Positions 17,064 to 25,290 of a stretch of 64,000 bases of DNA are shown in pieces (position 1 is the stretch's first letter; each line of letters opens with the position of its first letter). The position numbers were made by a program, and so were the translations under genes. This DNA comes from Thiomicrorhabdus xiamenensis (GTDB lineage: Bacteria > Pseudomonadota > Gammaproteobacteria > Thiomicrospirales > Thiomicrospiraceae). Where the stretch lies: contig NZ_CP054020.1 in the NCBI RefSeq assembly GCF_013282625.1, forward strand, positions 868,001 through 932,000, given 5' to 3'. The notes beneath the pieces were generated by a model. That model searched no databases, was not told the origin of the DNA, and saw only the letters and a list, made by a program, of their open reading frames with translations.

Positions 17064-17413
17064 AATGGTCTCCTTGCACATCGATAATGACCGCATTCAC
17101 GAAAAAAGTGAGTAGGGGCGTATTTGGAACATCGATAGGATTACTATACAGAAATTTACGCAATAAACTGTTTTGATTCGTACTGCGTTTTCAGGTCGCC
17201 CATGGCCGAAAAAGGCGAGGGCGCAGGTTGGTTGTTAAGTGACCGGTGAAACGGCGAGTACTTTTCAAGAGAGTGATGGAAAGCGTAATAATTTCGATAT
17301 TGTTCAGTGGTTATATATACATAACAGCGTGTTTTTGATTGAAATATCGGTTAAGACTGATACTATTGGTTGCATATTCAGTAACACTGACAACTCCGAA
17401 GGTTATTCGATCA
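17064..17413. other. 350-bp intergenic region, nothing recognised
   Basis: Divergent promoter region between the HD-GYP gene and a small exported protein gene. No convincing -35/-10 pair, hairpin or short gene was found by eye. Confidence 0.4.
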
Positions 17414-17707
17414 ATGATTTTTCCTGTAAAAAAAGCCCTGCTGGCGGTACTTGCTTTTTCGATTGGCGCGGCACCTGCCTTTGCAGCCAATGTTAATGCC
17501 CCTAAACATTCGTGTGTCAAACCGACGAAGCCGGCGAAGTTTGATTCCGTGACGGAATGGGGGGAATTCAATTATGCCAAGCAGAAATATCACAAATGCA
17601 TCAGTGATTATGTCAAAGCGCAAAATGCCGCTATTGATGTACATCAGCAGGCTGCTGCCAGTGCCATCAGAGAATGGAACAGTTTCGTACAGAACGAGTT
17701 GAACTGA
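17414..17707 (+). CDS. small exported protein of unknown function
   Basis: A 97-residue protein with a clear Sec signal peptide (MIFPVKKALLAVLAFSIGAA, cleavage near AFA/A at about 24). The mature part has two Cys (HSCVKP and YHKCISDY), which could form a disulfide, and a helical Ala/Gln-rich C-terminus. I do not recognise the family. The ATG at 17414 is preferred because the signal peptide starts there; the frame opens earlier at 17339. A terminator follows at 17771-17796, so it is a single-gene unit. Confidence 0.65.
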   Translation: MIFPVKKALLAVLAFSIGAAPAFAANVNAPKHSCVKPTKPAKFDSVTEWGEFNYAKQKYHKCISDYVKAQNAAIDVHQQAAASAIREWNSFVQNELN

Positions 17708-17770
17708 TTTTGGTGGTGTAGACTGCCATTCGTGTTGCATTGTTGAGTCATGGATGATGTGATTGAGTTG

Positions 17771-17796
17771 AAAAGCCGGCCTTGAGCCGGCTTTTT
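17771..17796 (+). terminator. intrinsic terminator
   Basis: GCCGGC (17775-17780), a 5-nt loop, GCCGGC (17786-17791), preceded by A4 and followed by T5. It ends the small exported protein gene. Confidence 0.8.
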
Positions 17797-17950
17797 GGTT
17801 TGAGAAGAAAGTGCCGGTGTGTCTCAATAATCCGGTTATAAAAGACAAATTTGAAAGGTGTAACAAAAAACTTCATGGTAGACTTACCCGTTACTAAGCG
17901 GGCTATTCTTTTTAACAACACTAAGTTGGATTTTAATTAGAGGTAAAAAC

Positions 17951-18271
17951 ATGAAGAAAAAGTTAATTCTGGCAGCCTTTTTGTCAGCAGCGACCCTGGC
18001 GGGTTCGGCACAGGCTGACGCTACTTTTATGGTCGGAGTTTCTTATACGTTTAGTGGAGAGTTAGGCTTTACCGGGAAAATTCTTTCGAATGATAAAGAA
18101 GAAGAGGTCGTAGCGACTATAGGTGCGACCTATTATCCTTACTCTTATGGGCAGCAGGTTGGGATTGATTTGGGTGGTGCTTTTACCTTTGATAATGCGG
18201 CCATTGGTGCCAGCTATGATTTGATTAAAGCGACGCCTCAGTTGAGTGCCGGTTTCGCGGATATTGATTAA
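17951..18271 (+). CDS. small exported glycine-rich protein, possibly beta-structured
   Basis: A 106-residue protein with a signal peptide (MKKKLILAAFLSAATLAGSA, cleavage near AQA/D). The mature 83 residues alternate hydrophobic and polar residues with many Gly and Tyr (GVSYTFSGELGFTGKIL, ATIGATYYPYSYGQQ, IGASYDLI), as in beta-rich outer membrane or periplasmic proteins. It is too short for a complete barrel. The family is not recognised. AGAGGT lies about 8 nt before the ATG. A terminator follows at 18291-18316. Confidence 0.65.
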   Translation: MKKKLILAAFLSAATLAGSAQADATFMVGVSYTFSGELGFTGKILSNDKEEEVVATIGATYYPYSYGQQVGIDLGGAFTFDNAAIGASYDLIKATPQLSAGFADID

Positions 18272-18288
18272 AATCCTTTCATACTGAA

Positions 18289-19209
18289 TTAAGCCGGCGT
18301 TTTGCCGGCTTTTTTATTTCCCAGACGCTCTTGCAGGAAGTCGAGAAAGGCGCGGGTTTTTGCCGGTACGTATTCGCGGTTAGGGTAGGTGCACCAGATC
18401 TGATTGCCGGCTTGCAGATAGAGGACATCGTGTTCCGGAAAGACTTCAAGCAAACGTTTGTTTTGCAGCTCCTCCTGCACCAGCCAGTCGGGAAGCAGTG
18501 CGATTCCTTCTCCGGCCAGGCAGAGACTTTTAGCCGCTTGTTCATGGGTTGCCAGAAGCACTTGATTGATCCAAATCGTTTCGGTTTTTCCGCTGCGACG
18601 GTGGTGAAAGCGCCATTGTTTGGCTTCGGCTTTCGCAATGAAATTCAAGCAGGGCAGCTGCTCGAGCGCACCGGGTTCAGGAAACGGATGTTTCTGTAAA
18701 AAAAGGGGGCTGGCACAGGCCACGAAACGTAGCGTTTTTAATGGTCTGGCGACCCAGTTTTCTTCGGAGACTTTTCCGATGCGCACGCCCATATCGATTT
18801 TTTCCTGAACCAGATCGAGACATTCGTCGGTAATCAGAAGTTCGAGTTTCAGTTCCGGATGATCTCGGCGAAACTCCGGGATAAGTGGAACGACCTGCGC
18901 TTCGGCGAAGCCCAGCGGCAAGGTGACCCGTAAGGTTCCTTTGAGTTCCTGCTTAATATCCAGGGCTTTATACTTGGCCTGATCGAGGTGATCCAGAATG
19001 GGAAGTATCTGCTGATAATAGGTTTCGCCTGCTTCGGTAAGATCCAGTTTGCGGGTACTGCGCTGTAACAGTTTGACGCCAAGCTCCGTTTCCAATGCTT
19101 GAATACTGCGGGAAATTGATGTGGCGTTGAGCTGGCGTTTTTCGGCAACGGCCGCAAAACTGCCGAGACGGACAACTTCGGTGAAGATTTCCAGTTGCTC
19201 AATTTGCAT
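18289..19209 (-). CDS. LysR-family transcriptional regulator
   Basis: A 306-residue LysR regulator. The N-terminal winged helix-turn-helix reads FAAVAEKRQLNATSISRSIQ, followed by LETELGVKLLQRSTRK. The C-terminal two-lobed effector domain includes LRVTLPLGFAEAQVVPLIPE. The ATG at 19209 is preferred (GAAGG 6 nt upstream); it lies 1 nt past the stop of the methyltransferase gene, implying co-translation. It is divergent from azoR-pirin and likely regulates them, given the palindrome at 19882-19900. Its last residues (KKAGKTPA) are encoded by the hairpin that terminates the opposite-strand gene. Confidence 0.88.
   Translation of the reverse strand: MQIEQLEIFTEVVRLGSFAAVAEKRQLNATSISRSIQALETELGVKLLQRSTRKLDLTEAGETYYQQILPILDHLDQAKYKALDIKQELKGTLRVTLPLGFAEAQVVPLIPEFRRDHPELKLELLITDECLDLVQEKIDMGVRIGKVSEENWVARPLKTLRFVACASPLFLQKHPFPEPGALEQLPCLNFIAKAEAKQWRFHHRRSGKTETIWINQVLLATHEQAAKSLCLAGEGIALLPDWLVQEELQNKRLLEVFPEHDVLYLQAGNQIWCTYPNREYVPAKTRAFLDFLQERLGNKKAGKTPA
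18291..18316 (+). terminator. intrinsic terminator overlapping the LysR coding end
   Basis: GCCGGC (18293-18298), a loop, GCCGGC (18304-18309), then T6. It ends the plus-strand exported protein gene and at the same time encodes the C-terminal residues of the minus-strand LysR gene. Confidence 0.8.
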
Positions 19210-19210
19210 T

Positions 19211-19819
19211 TCAGCCTTCTTTGGTTGCAATCATCTGTACAACCGCGGCCATACCGTTGTGCAGGACGCCTTCCTTCACCTCGCGTTCCAGCTCACACAG
19301 ATGGCGGTGTTCCAAGTCGGCCAGTTCATTTTTAAGGCCTTCAAGCGTCATCATCAGTTCGACCTGAGGCGGCCCGCCGGTAGCAAATTGCAGCTGTTCG
19401 GGGCGGTAGGCTTCCAGAATAAAAACGCCTTGCGGTCTAAGCGCCTGAGCGACTTTCTGATGCAGATTCAGGCGCAAGGCTTCGGGAAGATGGCAGAAAA
19501 TCGAGATAATGCCATCCCAGAGGTTTGTTCCCAAATCATAATCCGCCAAGTCGGCAACCTGAGTTGTAATGCTAACACCTCGGGAGTTTGCCAGCGTCTG
19601 AGCTTTCTGCAAACCGACTTCGGAAGCGTCTATAGCGGTGACATCAAACCCCTGTTCGGCAAGAAAGACCGCATTGCGACCTTCTCCTTCGCCTAAGCAA
19701 AGGATTTTGCGCGCACCGGTTTGCGGTAGATGATGTACGCTTTGCTGAAGGAAGTCGTTTGCTTCGGTTCCGTACTGATACTCTTCGCTTGAATACCTTT
19801 CGTCCCATATTGTGGCCAC
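19211..19819 (-). CDS. class I SAM-dependent methyltransferase (TehB-like)
   Basis: A 202-residue Rossmann-fold methyltransferase. Motif I is ILCLGEGEGRNAVFLAEQGF with the acidic strand end VTAIDAS, and the later strand GIISIFCHLP fits motif IV. The opening ATIWDERYSSEEYQYGTEAN matches the TehB/thiopurine-methyltransferase-like group, whose members often detoxify oxyanions or small electrophiles. It is the first gene of a two-gene unit with LysR, transcribed away from azoR. The substrate is unknown. The redox-stress neighbours (azoreductase, pirin) suggest a detoxification role, as inference only. Confidence 0.82.
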   Translation of the reverse strand: MATIWDERYSSEEYQYGTEANDFLQQSVHHLPQTGARKILCLGEGEGRNAVFLAEQGFDVTAIDASEVGLQKAQTLANSRGVSITTQVADLADYDLGTNLWDGIISIFCHLPEALRLNLHQKVAQALRPQGVFILEAYRPEQLQFATGGPPQVELMMTLEGLKNELADLEHRHLCELEREVKEGVLHNGMAAVVQMIATKEG

Positions 19820-19881
19820 TGTATCAACTCCGCTAGGGTTATTTTGTTTGAGATAATTTTACGCGATTATAAATTGATTAT

Positions 19882-19900
19882 TACTGCAAATTATGCAGTA
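19882..19900. promoter_or_regulatory. 19-bp palindrome, candidate LysR operator
   Basis: TACTGCA, 5 nt, TGCAGTA: a perfect inverted repeat with 7-bp arms, containing a T-N11-A type core as bound by LysR proteins. It lies midway between the divergent methyltransferase-LysR and azoR-pirin units, 63 bp and 83 bp from their starts. Confidence 0.6.
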
Positions 19901-19982
19901 TTTAGATGCGCCTAACCTGCTTTTTATTCATCTTAGGCCTGTTTAGACTGAAATTGTCACCGAATTAAACAGGAGAGTGAAA

Positions 19983-20597
19983 ATGAACAATATTATGCGC
20001 ATCGATGCCAGTCTACAGCCGGTAGAACAGTCCAGCTCCAAGCAGTTGGGGGATTTTCTGACGACTTATCTCGCCCCACAGGAGCTTAATCATCTGGATT
20101 TGGCGCAATCGTCCATTCGTCCTATTGATGCCGAGTATCTCGCGGCGGCATTCAATCCCGAGCCGACCTCTGAACAACAGGAGATTTTACGTGATTCGGA
20201 CAGTTTGATTGAACAGCTCAAGGCGGCGGATGCCGTGATCATTACAGCGCCTATGTATAATTTCGGGGTGCCCGCCAATTTAAAAAGCTTTTTTGATCAG
20301 GTGCTTAGAGCAGGGAAGACCTTTCGTTATACTGAACAGGGACCGCAGGGACTGGTCGAGGATAAACCGGTCTTTATTATTCTGAGCTCCGGCGGTGATT
20401 ATCGAGAGGGCGCAGCACAGGCGATGAATTATCTTGACGGGCATTTGAAAACCATGCTGAATTTTATCGGTTTGAAAGAACTGTATTTTATTCATGCCGC
20501 TGGTCTGGCCCAGGGCGATGCGGATCAAATCGTCCAAAAGGCGAAAGACGATATCCTGACAGTTTTGCCGCAATTAAAGAGGGAACAGCATGCTTAG
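19983..20597 (+). CDS. azoR: FMN-dependent NADH-azoreductase
   Basis: A 204-residue flavodoxin-like oxidoreductase. Features are the N-terminal IMRIDASLQPVEQSSSKQL (phosphate-binding start), APMYNFGVPANLKSFFDQVL with the conserved P-M-Y/W-N-F, and ILSSGGDYREG. AzoR dimers bind FMN and reduce azo dyes and quinones by two-electron transfer from NADH, and commonly act in quinone or thiol stress. The start at 19983 follows AGGAG by 7 nt. The gene overlaps the pirin gene by 8 nt. It is likely controlled by the divergent LysR. Confidence 0.92.
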   Translation: MNNIMRIDASLQPVEQSSSKQLGDFLTTYLAPQELNHLDLAQSSIRPIDAEYLAAAFNPEPTSEQQEILRDSDSLIEQLKAADAVIITAPMYNFGVPANLKSFFDQVLRAGKTFRYTEQGPQGLVEDKPVFIILSSGGDYREGAAQAMNYLDGHLKTMLNFIGLKELYFIHAAGLAQGDADQIVQKAKDDILTVLPQLKREQHA

Positions 20598-21435
20598 AAA
20601 AATTCGACAAGTGACTCTTGCTCGGCCGGCGATGGATGGCGAAGGCGTCGCTTTGCAGCGCAATGCCTTATTCGACGGCCGTCTGGATCCGTTTTTAATG
20701 TTAGACGAATTGAAGGCTTCTCCGCAGGATGATGTGGGCGCTTTTCCGGTGCATCCGCATAGAGGGATTCAGACGCTGAGTTATCTGATTGATGGCGGTA
20801 TGGCTCACAAAGATTCGATGGGTAATGCCTCTGAGGTCCTGTCCGGAGGTTTGCAGTGGATGCATACCGGACAGGGGATCGAACATGCGGAAATCCCGAA
20901 AGTCGATGCGAACGGACTCTGGGGCTTTCAGTTCTGGTTGAATGTGCCGCGTGACGAGAAATATCAGGCGCCGCAATATCAGGATATGGATGCGTCACAT
21001 CTACCATGGTTGCAACTTGACGATCTTGCGCTCAAGGTCGTTGCTGGTAACTGGCAGTTCAACGGTCAGGAATACCGCTCAGATTTTCAAAAACTGAGTG
21101 GCAACGCTGCTTTGGCGGATTTGAATTGGCAGGGGCAGGCAACGCTTTCGGTCGCGGCACATGAAGCCAGTCTGGCCTTGTATGTGATCAGCGGTAAAGT
21201 TTTGGTTAACGGTGACAGTGAAGTGCCGGCGGGACAGTTAGTGCAGTTTTCCGATGCTGTTTCCGGGAGCGGCGAGATAAGCCTTGCGGGAGATGCTTCC
21301 AGTCGGGCATTGATTTTTAAAGGCGAGCCGATCGGTGAGCCGATTGTTCATCGCGGGCCTTTCGTCATGACCAGCAATCGGGAAATCGAAGAAACTTTAC
21401 AGGCTTACCGGGATGGAACCCTGGTTAAATCCTGA
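20590..21435 (+). CDS. pirin-family bicupin protein
   Basis: A 281-residue pirin. The N-terminal cupin carries the signature FPVHPHRGIQTLSYLIDG, with metal-binding His in HPHRG, and later MHTGQGIEHAE. The C-terminal cupin contains LALYVISGKVLVNGD. Some bacterial pirins have quercetin dioxygenase activity and others regulate metabolic enzymes. Next to azoR and LysR a role in redox or quinone metabolism is likely. It is translationally coupled to azoR (ATG inside the azoR end). A terminator at 21457-21496 follows. Confidence 0.9.
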   Translation: MLRKIRQVTLARPAMDGEGVALQRNALFDGRLDPFLMLDELKASPQDDVGAFPVHPHRGIQTLSYLIDGGMAHKDSMGNASEVLSGGLQWMHTGQGIEHAEIPKVDANGLWGFQFWLNVPRDEKYQAPQYQDMDASHLPWLQLDDLALKVVAGNWQFNGQEYRSDFQKLSGNAALADLNWQGQATLSVAAHEASLALYVISGKVLVNGDSEVPAGQLVQFSDAVSGSGEISLAGDASSRALIFKGEPIGEPIVHRGPFVMTSNREIEETLQAYRDGTLVKS

Positions 21436-21456
21436 TAAATATCGTTGTCCAGAAAT

Positions 21457-21496
21457 AAAAAAAGCACCTGAGGAAAGATTCCAAAGGTGCTTTTTT
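21457..21496. terminator. bidirectional terminator
   Basis: AAGCACCT (21462-21469) pairs with AGGTGCTT (21485-21492), flanked by A7 on one side and T6 on the other. It lies between the convergent azoR-pirin and bd-like/sulfide operons and can end both. Confidence 0.85.
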
Positions 21497-21514
21497 GCAG
21501 GTTACAGTGGCTGG

Positions 21515-21610
21515 TTAGTTAACCACGGTAATGGTGCTTAATAACCACATGAGTGCGACGGAGCCAAAAGTCAGGATCAGCCCCCAAATAATTGCTGTTT
21601 TACCATTCAT
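21515..21610 (-). CDS. 31-residue single-span membrane protein, last gene of the sulfide/bd-like operon
   Basis: A small open frame read directly from the minus strand: MNGKTAIIWGLILTFG, then a continuous hydrophobic stretch through VALMWLLST, ending VVN and TAA. It has one transmembrane helix (about residues 6-27). Its ATG overlaps the stop of the diheme cytochrome gene by one base (TAATG), the same junction type used elsewhere in this operon. The purine-rich AGAGGAGTGGAA upstream can serve as ribosome-binding site, and the operon terminator follows at once. Size, topology and position recall CydX-type subunits of cytochrome bd, but I see no clear sequence match. Confidence 0.7.
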   Translation of the reverse strand: MNGKTAIIWGLILTFGSVALMWLLSTITVVN

Positions 21611-22326
21611 TATTCCACTCCTCTTGGTTTAAGCTGCGCATAGTAGTCAGCCAGACCCTGAATCTCTTCATCTGTCAGGTCTTTGGCAAACTGTGCCATG
21701 CCGGAGACCACGTCGTTATTACGTGAACCGTCACGGTATGCTTCCATATAACGGACAAACATGCGTGGACTCAGGTTGGTCAGAGCAGGAGTCTCATTTA
21801 AACCGCCTTCACCGTGAGCACCGTGACATGATGCGCATGGAACGATCATTCGAGAGTTATCCCCTTTGTTCGCAAGACGAACAATGCCCGGATCCACTTC
21901 AGTGTCTTTGGCAACATATTGTGCATAAGGCAGAGGCTGAGCCGCATAGTAAGCCGCCATGTCCGCCATCTGCTGATCGCTGTAGATCTGCATCAGGTGA
22001 ACCATAATGTCCGACTTGTGATCGACATTGAAACGGCCTGATTTATAGTCTTTCAGCATTTTGTAGGTATAAACCGGATTTTGTCCCGCAAGACTAGGCG
22101 TTGCCTGCGTCATGTTTTTACCTTCAACACCGTGACAGGTATAGCAGTAACCCTGTTCGACCAGCTTTTGACCGGCGTCAACACTGCCTTGCGGCATCTG
22201 ATTTTTAGTATCCAACCACTCTTTCATTGTCCAAGGTTCTGACTGTGGAGCATGTCCACTCGCAAATGCCGTACTGACACTTAGAACACTTAATCCAGTG
22301 GCGATTAATAAAGCTTTAATTTTCAT
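21610..22326 (-). CDS. diheme c-type cytochrome (FccA / cytochrome c4-like)
   Basis: A 238-residue periplasmic cytochrome. The signal peptide (MKIKALLIATGLSVLSVS, cleavage near AFA/S) is followed by two heme sites, CYTCH (about 61-65) and CASCH (about 164-168). Each sits in a class I cytochrome c domain with candidate distal Met residues. Two-domain cytochromes of this type are the electron-accepting subunit of flavocytochrome c sulfide dehydrogenase (FccA). The gene directly follows the FccB-like flavoprotein, so it is the likely partner. The start at 22326 follows AGGAGA by about 7 nt. One-base overlap with the next small gene. Confidence 0.88.
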   Translation of the reverse strand: MKIKALLIATGLSVLSVSTAFASGHAPQSEPWTMKEWLDTKNQMPQGSVDAGQKLVEQGYCYTCHGVEGKNMTQATPSLAGQNPVYTYKMLKDYKSGRFNVDHKSDIMVHLMQIYSDQQMADMAAYYAAQPLPYAQYVAKDTEVDPGIVRLANKGDNSRMIVPCASCHGAHGEGGLNETPALTNLSPRMFVRYMEAYRDGSRNNDVVSGMAQFAKDLTDEEIQGLADYYAQLKPRGVE

Positions 22327-22345
22327 GAATCGTCTCCTGTACCAA

Positions 22346-23644
22346 TTATTCAAAGATGTCGCGACGGAAAGCGCGCTGCCAGTTCATTGCCAGAGAGGCA
22401 CGAATATGATGCAGGGCTTCGTTATCCAACTCAGTGGACTGATGTCCATACTGTTTGACGATCTTGCCATCTTTAACACGGAAGGTATCGGTAATGGTCA
22501 TACCGTAGTCTTCACCTGTCAGAGCGACACAGTTATTGGTATACAGAGGCTGAACAGGCGGCTTGCCTGCAAGCTCGTTAACAATCGACTGTGCTACCGC
22601 TTTAGAGTGGTTCGATGCCAGATAACCGGTTTTAACCATTGGCGAGGATTCAGTCGCATCACCGACAACAAAGACATCTTTATCAAGGGTGGAGCGATAA
22701 TCCATAGGATCAATCGGAACCCACTCGTTGCCTTGAGTCAGACCGGTAGCATGCGCGAATTTACCTGCAGTATGTGCCGGGATAATGTTGATAACATCGG
22801 CTTTGATGCGCTCACCGTCTGCGGTAACAAGCGTATTGTTCGCGGCATCCAGTTGAGTTACTTTGCCGCCTTTTTCCATCGGAATCCATTCGATCATGGC
22901 ATCTTTGGTTCCGTATCCACGTGCTTTGGTCCAGTAGTCCAGATAGTGCTTACGGAAGGTAAAGCTGTTTTTGGAATCCAAAATCAGGATTTTTGCCGTC
23001 GGGTTATGACGTGTCAGCCACTCAGAGATAAAGCTGGCGCGCTCATAAGGTGCCGGCGGACAACGATACGGCATCGGAGGCGAGGAGATTGCGACCACGC
23101 CACCTTGCGGCATAGAGTGGATCTGCTCACGCAGTTTTAGAGTCTGCGGGCCGGCTTTCCACGCATGTGGGAAATCGCCTTCCGCCAGCTCTTTGCTGTA
23201 ACCTTCGATGTCGCTGAACTTATAGTCAGGACCTGGAGCAACAATCAGCTTGTCATAAGCGATTGCGCCGGAGTTCTTGGTCTTGACCTTTTTCGCACTG
23301 TAATCGATGTCAGTTGCCAGATCTTCGATAACATTGACCGCGTAACGGGACTTGATGTTTTCGTAGTTCACCGTTAACTCTTCGATTGACGTGAAGTCGT
23401 TCAAAACTTCATTTGAACCCGGACAGAAAATATATTCTTTATTCGGTTCGATAATGGTGATCTTGACGTTCTTATCCAAGATACGAAGATATTTAGCGGC
23501 CGAAACCCCACCGATACCGCCACCAACGATGACGATATGCGGAGCCGATTTTGACCAGGCTTCTTTTGATGCCCCGAACAGTCCTAAGCTCAGACCTGCA
23601 GCACCAAAACGCTTCATTAATTCACGGCGTGTTAGGTTATTCAT
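22346..23644 (-). CDS. fccB: flavocytochrome c sulfide dehydrogenase flavoprotein subunit
   Basis: A 432-residue FAD enzyme. A twin-arginine signal (TRRELMKRFGAAGLSLGLFG) exports it folded. The Rossmann motif is IVIVGGGIGGVSAAKYL. Three cysteines fall where FccB needs them: Cys74 in FCPGSNEVL (covalent 8-alpha-S-cysteinyl FAD site) and the redox-active pair Cys195 (PYRCPPAPYERA) and Cys372 (NNCVALTGEDYG). VFVVGDATE is the second FAD motif. FccB oxidises sulfide to sulfur in the periplasm and hands electrons to cytochrome c. Its ATG overlaps the stop of the preceding cytochrome gene by one base. SoxF is a close relative and cannot be excluded, but no sox genes are near. Confidence 0.88.
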   Translation of the reverse strand: MNNLTRRELMKRFGAAGLSLGLFGASKEAWSKSAPHIVIVGGGIGGVSAAKYLRILDKNVKITIIEPNKEYIFCPGSNEVLNDFTSIEELTVNYENIKSRYAVNVIEDLATDIDYSAKKVKTKNSGAIAYDKLIVAPGPDYKFSDIEGYSKELAEGDFPHAWKAGPQTLKLREQIHSMPQGGVVAISSPPMPYRCPPAPYERASFISEWLTRHNPTAKILILDSKNSFTFRKHYLDYWTKARGYGTKDAMIEWIPMEKGGKVTQLDAANNTLVTADGERIKADVINIIPAHTAGKFAHATGLTQGNEWVPIDPMDYRSTLDKDVFVVGDATESSPMVKTGYLASNHSKAVAQSIVNELAGKPPVQPLYTNNCVALTGEDYGMTITDTFRVKDGKIVKQYGHQSTELDNEALHHIRASLAMNWQRAFRRDIFE

Positions 23645-24030
23645 TACTGGCCTCCTTTAAGGACATCTTCTTCTTTCCATGGACGATCTGTTTGCGCGGC
23701 GAAGTAATCCGCCATGCGCTCGATTTCAGCGTCCGTAAAGACTTTAGCTACGTGGTTCATAACAATGGATGGACGAACTTCGTTTTTGAAGTCCTGCATC
23801 AACTTGATAAAAACATCACGTGGAATCCCTGCTAGAGGTGGCATGGATTCATCGTAGAAACGTCCAAGCGTACCGTGACAGGCTGAACAGTTGTCGCCCA
23901 GCATTTTCCCAGGAATCTGCGGATCACTTGCAAATTCTTCCGGTGGAATCAGTGCTCCAGAAGCCTGGGCAGATGTCACACCGAAGAATGCTGAAGCAGT
24001 GATGAGTCCGATCATTAGCGATTTTTTCAT
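23644..24030 (-). CDS. periplasmic monoheme cytochrome c
   Basis: A 128-residue class I cytochrome c. The signal peptide (MKKSLMIGLITASAFFGV, cleavage near AQA/S) precedes one heme site, CSACH (about 48-52). A likely distal Met is in the ESMPPLAG segment, and the terminal helix reads DAEIERMADYFAAQ. It lies between the CydA-like membrane subunits and fccB, so it may shuttle electrons between the flavoprotein/diheme unit and the membrane. It overlaps fccB by one base and starts 12 bp after the upstream gene. Confidence 0.88.
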   Translation of the reverse strand: MKKSLMIGLITASAFFGVTSAQASGALIPPEEFASDPQIPGKMLGDNCSACHGTLGRFYDESMPPLAGIPRDVFIKLMQDFKNEVRPSIVMNHVAKVFTDAEIERMADYFAAQTDRPWKEEDVLKGGQ

Positions 24031-24042
24031 TTATTTGCTCCT

Positions 24043-25290
24043 TTATTGTGCCCAGACGTAGAAACCGACTACGAAGAACTGAACGATCCATAGTGCTACG
24101 ATCCAGATAGAAAGGGTACCCAGTTTGTTAACTGTTGCACCTGGAGTGTAAACACCGACGGTCTGTCCTGATTTCCAAGCGATGGTCAGGAAGTAGCTCA
24201 GTACAACACCACCAACGATTGCGAAAGTCAGGAAGAACAGGCCGGTAGAGTACCAGTCCATAACAATCTTGTAGTCCATGAAGTTGTAGTTAAAGAAGCC
24301 GTTAAGAATATCGTAACGAAGCATCTCGCGGGAGATTGCGACAACAAGGCCGATAACCAGCGCCATAGGTAGAGCCATGTAGCTGCAGAATCGCGCTTCG
24401 CCTTTCAGACGCAGTTGAGCCCATAGTGCGTAACCGATTACGGCAACGCCACCCAGGATGCCCCATACAGAAGTTGCGAAGTTACCTGCTGTTTCCGGCA
24501 GTGTCGCCATCCATGCAACATACAGAACGGTAGAGATAACAGAACCGACTTTGATCCATTTTTTACCGACTTCAGCAGCCCAGTTCAGGTAGTCGTGATC
24601 GGCATCTTCACGAACCGACTTAAAGCGACGGTAAGTAACCAGCATTGCTCCTGTTACCGGAATTGCCATGCTGATGAAGAACGCATAACGCCAGATGTTG
24701 TAGGCATGCAGCTGAGTACCGGAATAGTCCAGTTTGCCGTTTTGCATGTACCACTCTTTCCACAGTTCAGGGTGCAGGATCTGTGACGTCAGGCTGTGCA
24801 TAATGAAACCGACGACCAGCATCAGAATCAGGCTGGTAATCATCGACCAGCGAGATTTAGGCTGAACGGTTTTATCCTGGTTTTTACCATTCTGGAAATA
24901 GTAGTAGTACATCGCCCAGTAGGCCAAAATCAGAATAACGATAAAGGCGATAACCCAGTCAGCAGACAGTACGTTTGAGGTGTACCAGTGCGGATCGTAG
25001 ACAACCTGAACAAACAGCAGCGGTGCAACACCGACTACGATGGCTACGGAAACCGATACTTTAGCGATCTCCAGCATGGCAGCACCCAGGCGACGCCAGT
25101 ATGCATTGTTGTTGAAAGCGCCATATAGAGTAATGGCGGAAGTACCCAGCATTAACTGCACGAACAGAATATGCAGGGCAAAGGTTAGAACACCTAGACC
25201 GATAAAAATAATCGGAAAGGTCGGGATCCCTGCAGGGTTGCGCAGGGCATACATCATCTCAGTAACTTGAGCGACTTGTTGAGCATCCAT
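24043..25290 (-). CDS. second CydA-like membrane subunit (CydA'-type) of a bd-like oxidoreductase
   Basis: A 415-residue protein with about ten membrane spans. The first span, FALHILFVQLMLGT, matches the heme-binding first helix of CydA (E. coli AMYHFLFVPLTLG), including its His (His40). The next helices (VAIVVGVAPLLFVQVVYD and ADWVIAFIVILILAYWA) align with CydA helices II-III but lack the acidic residues near heme d/b595. It is thus a divergent CydA-like subunit, as in paired CydA/CydA' systems, not a CydB. No quinol-binding Q-loop is visible. It overlaps the upstream gene by one base and is very probably its partner. Function is inferred. Confidence 0.72.
   Translation of the reverse strand: MDAQQVAQVTEMMYALRNPAGIPTFPIIFIGLGVLTFALHILFVQLMLGTSAITLYGAFNNNAYWRRLGAAMLEIAKVSVSVAIVVGVAPLLFVQVVYDPHWYTSNVLSADWVIAFIVILILAYWAMYYYYFQNGKNQDKTVQPKSRWSMITSLILMLVVGFIMHSLTSQILHPELWKEWYMQNGKLDYSGTQLHAYNIWRYAFFISMAIPVTGAMLVTYRRFKSVREDADHDYLNWAAEVGKKWIKVGSVISTVLYVAWMATLPETAGNFATSVWGILGGVAVIGYALWAQLRLKGEARFCSYMALPMALVIGLVVAISREMLRYDILNGFFNYNFMDYKIVMDWYSTGLFFLTFAIVGGVVLSYFLTIAWKSGQTVGVYTPGATVNKLGTLSIWIVALWIVQFFVVGFYVWAQ

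Noticed and set aside
22298-23140. 280-residue plus-strand frame
   Set aside because: Antisense shadow of fccB, which has all expected motifs.
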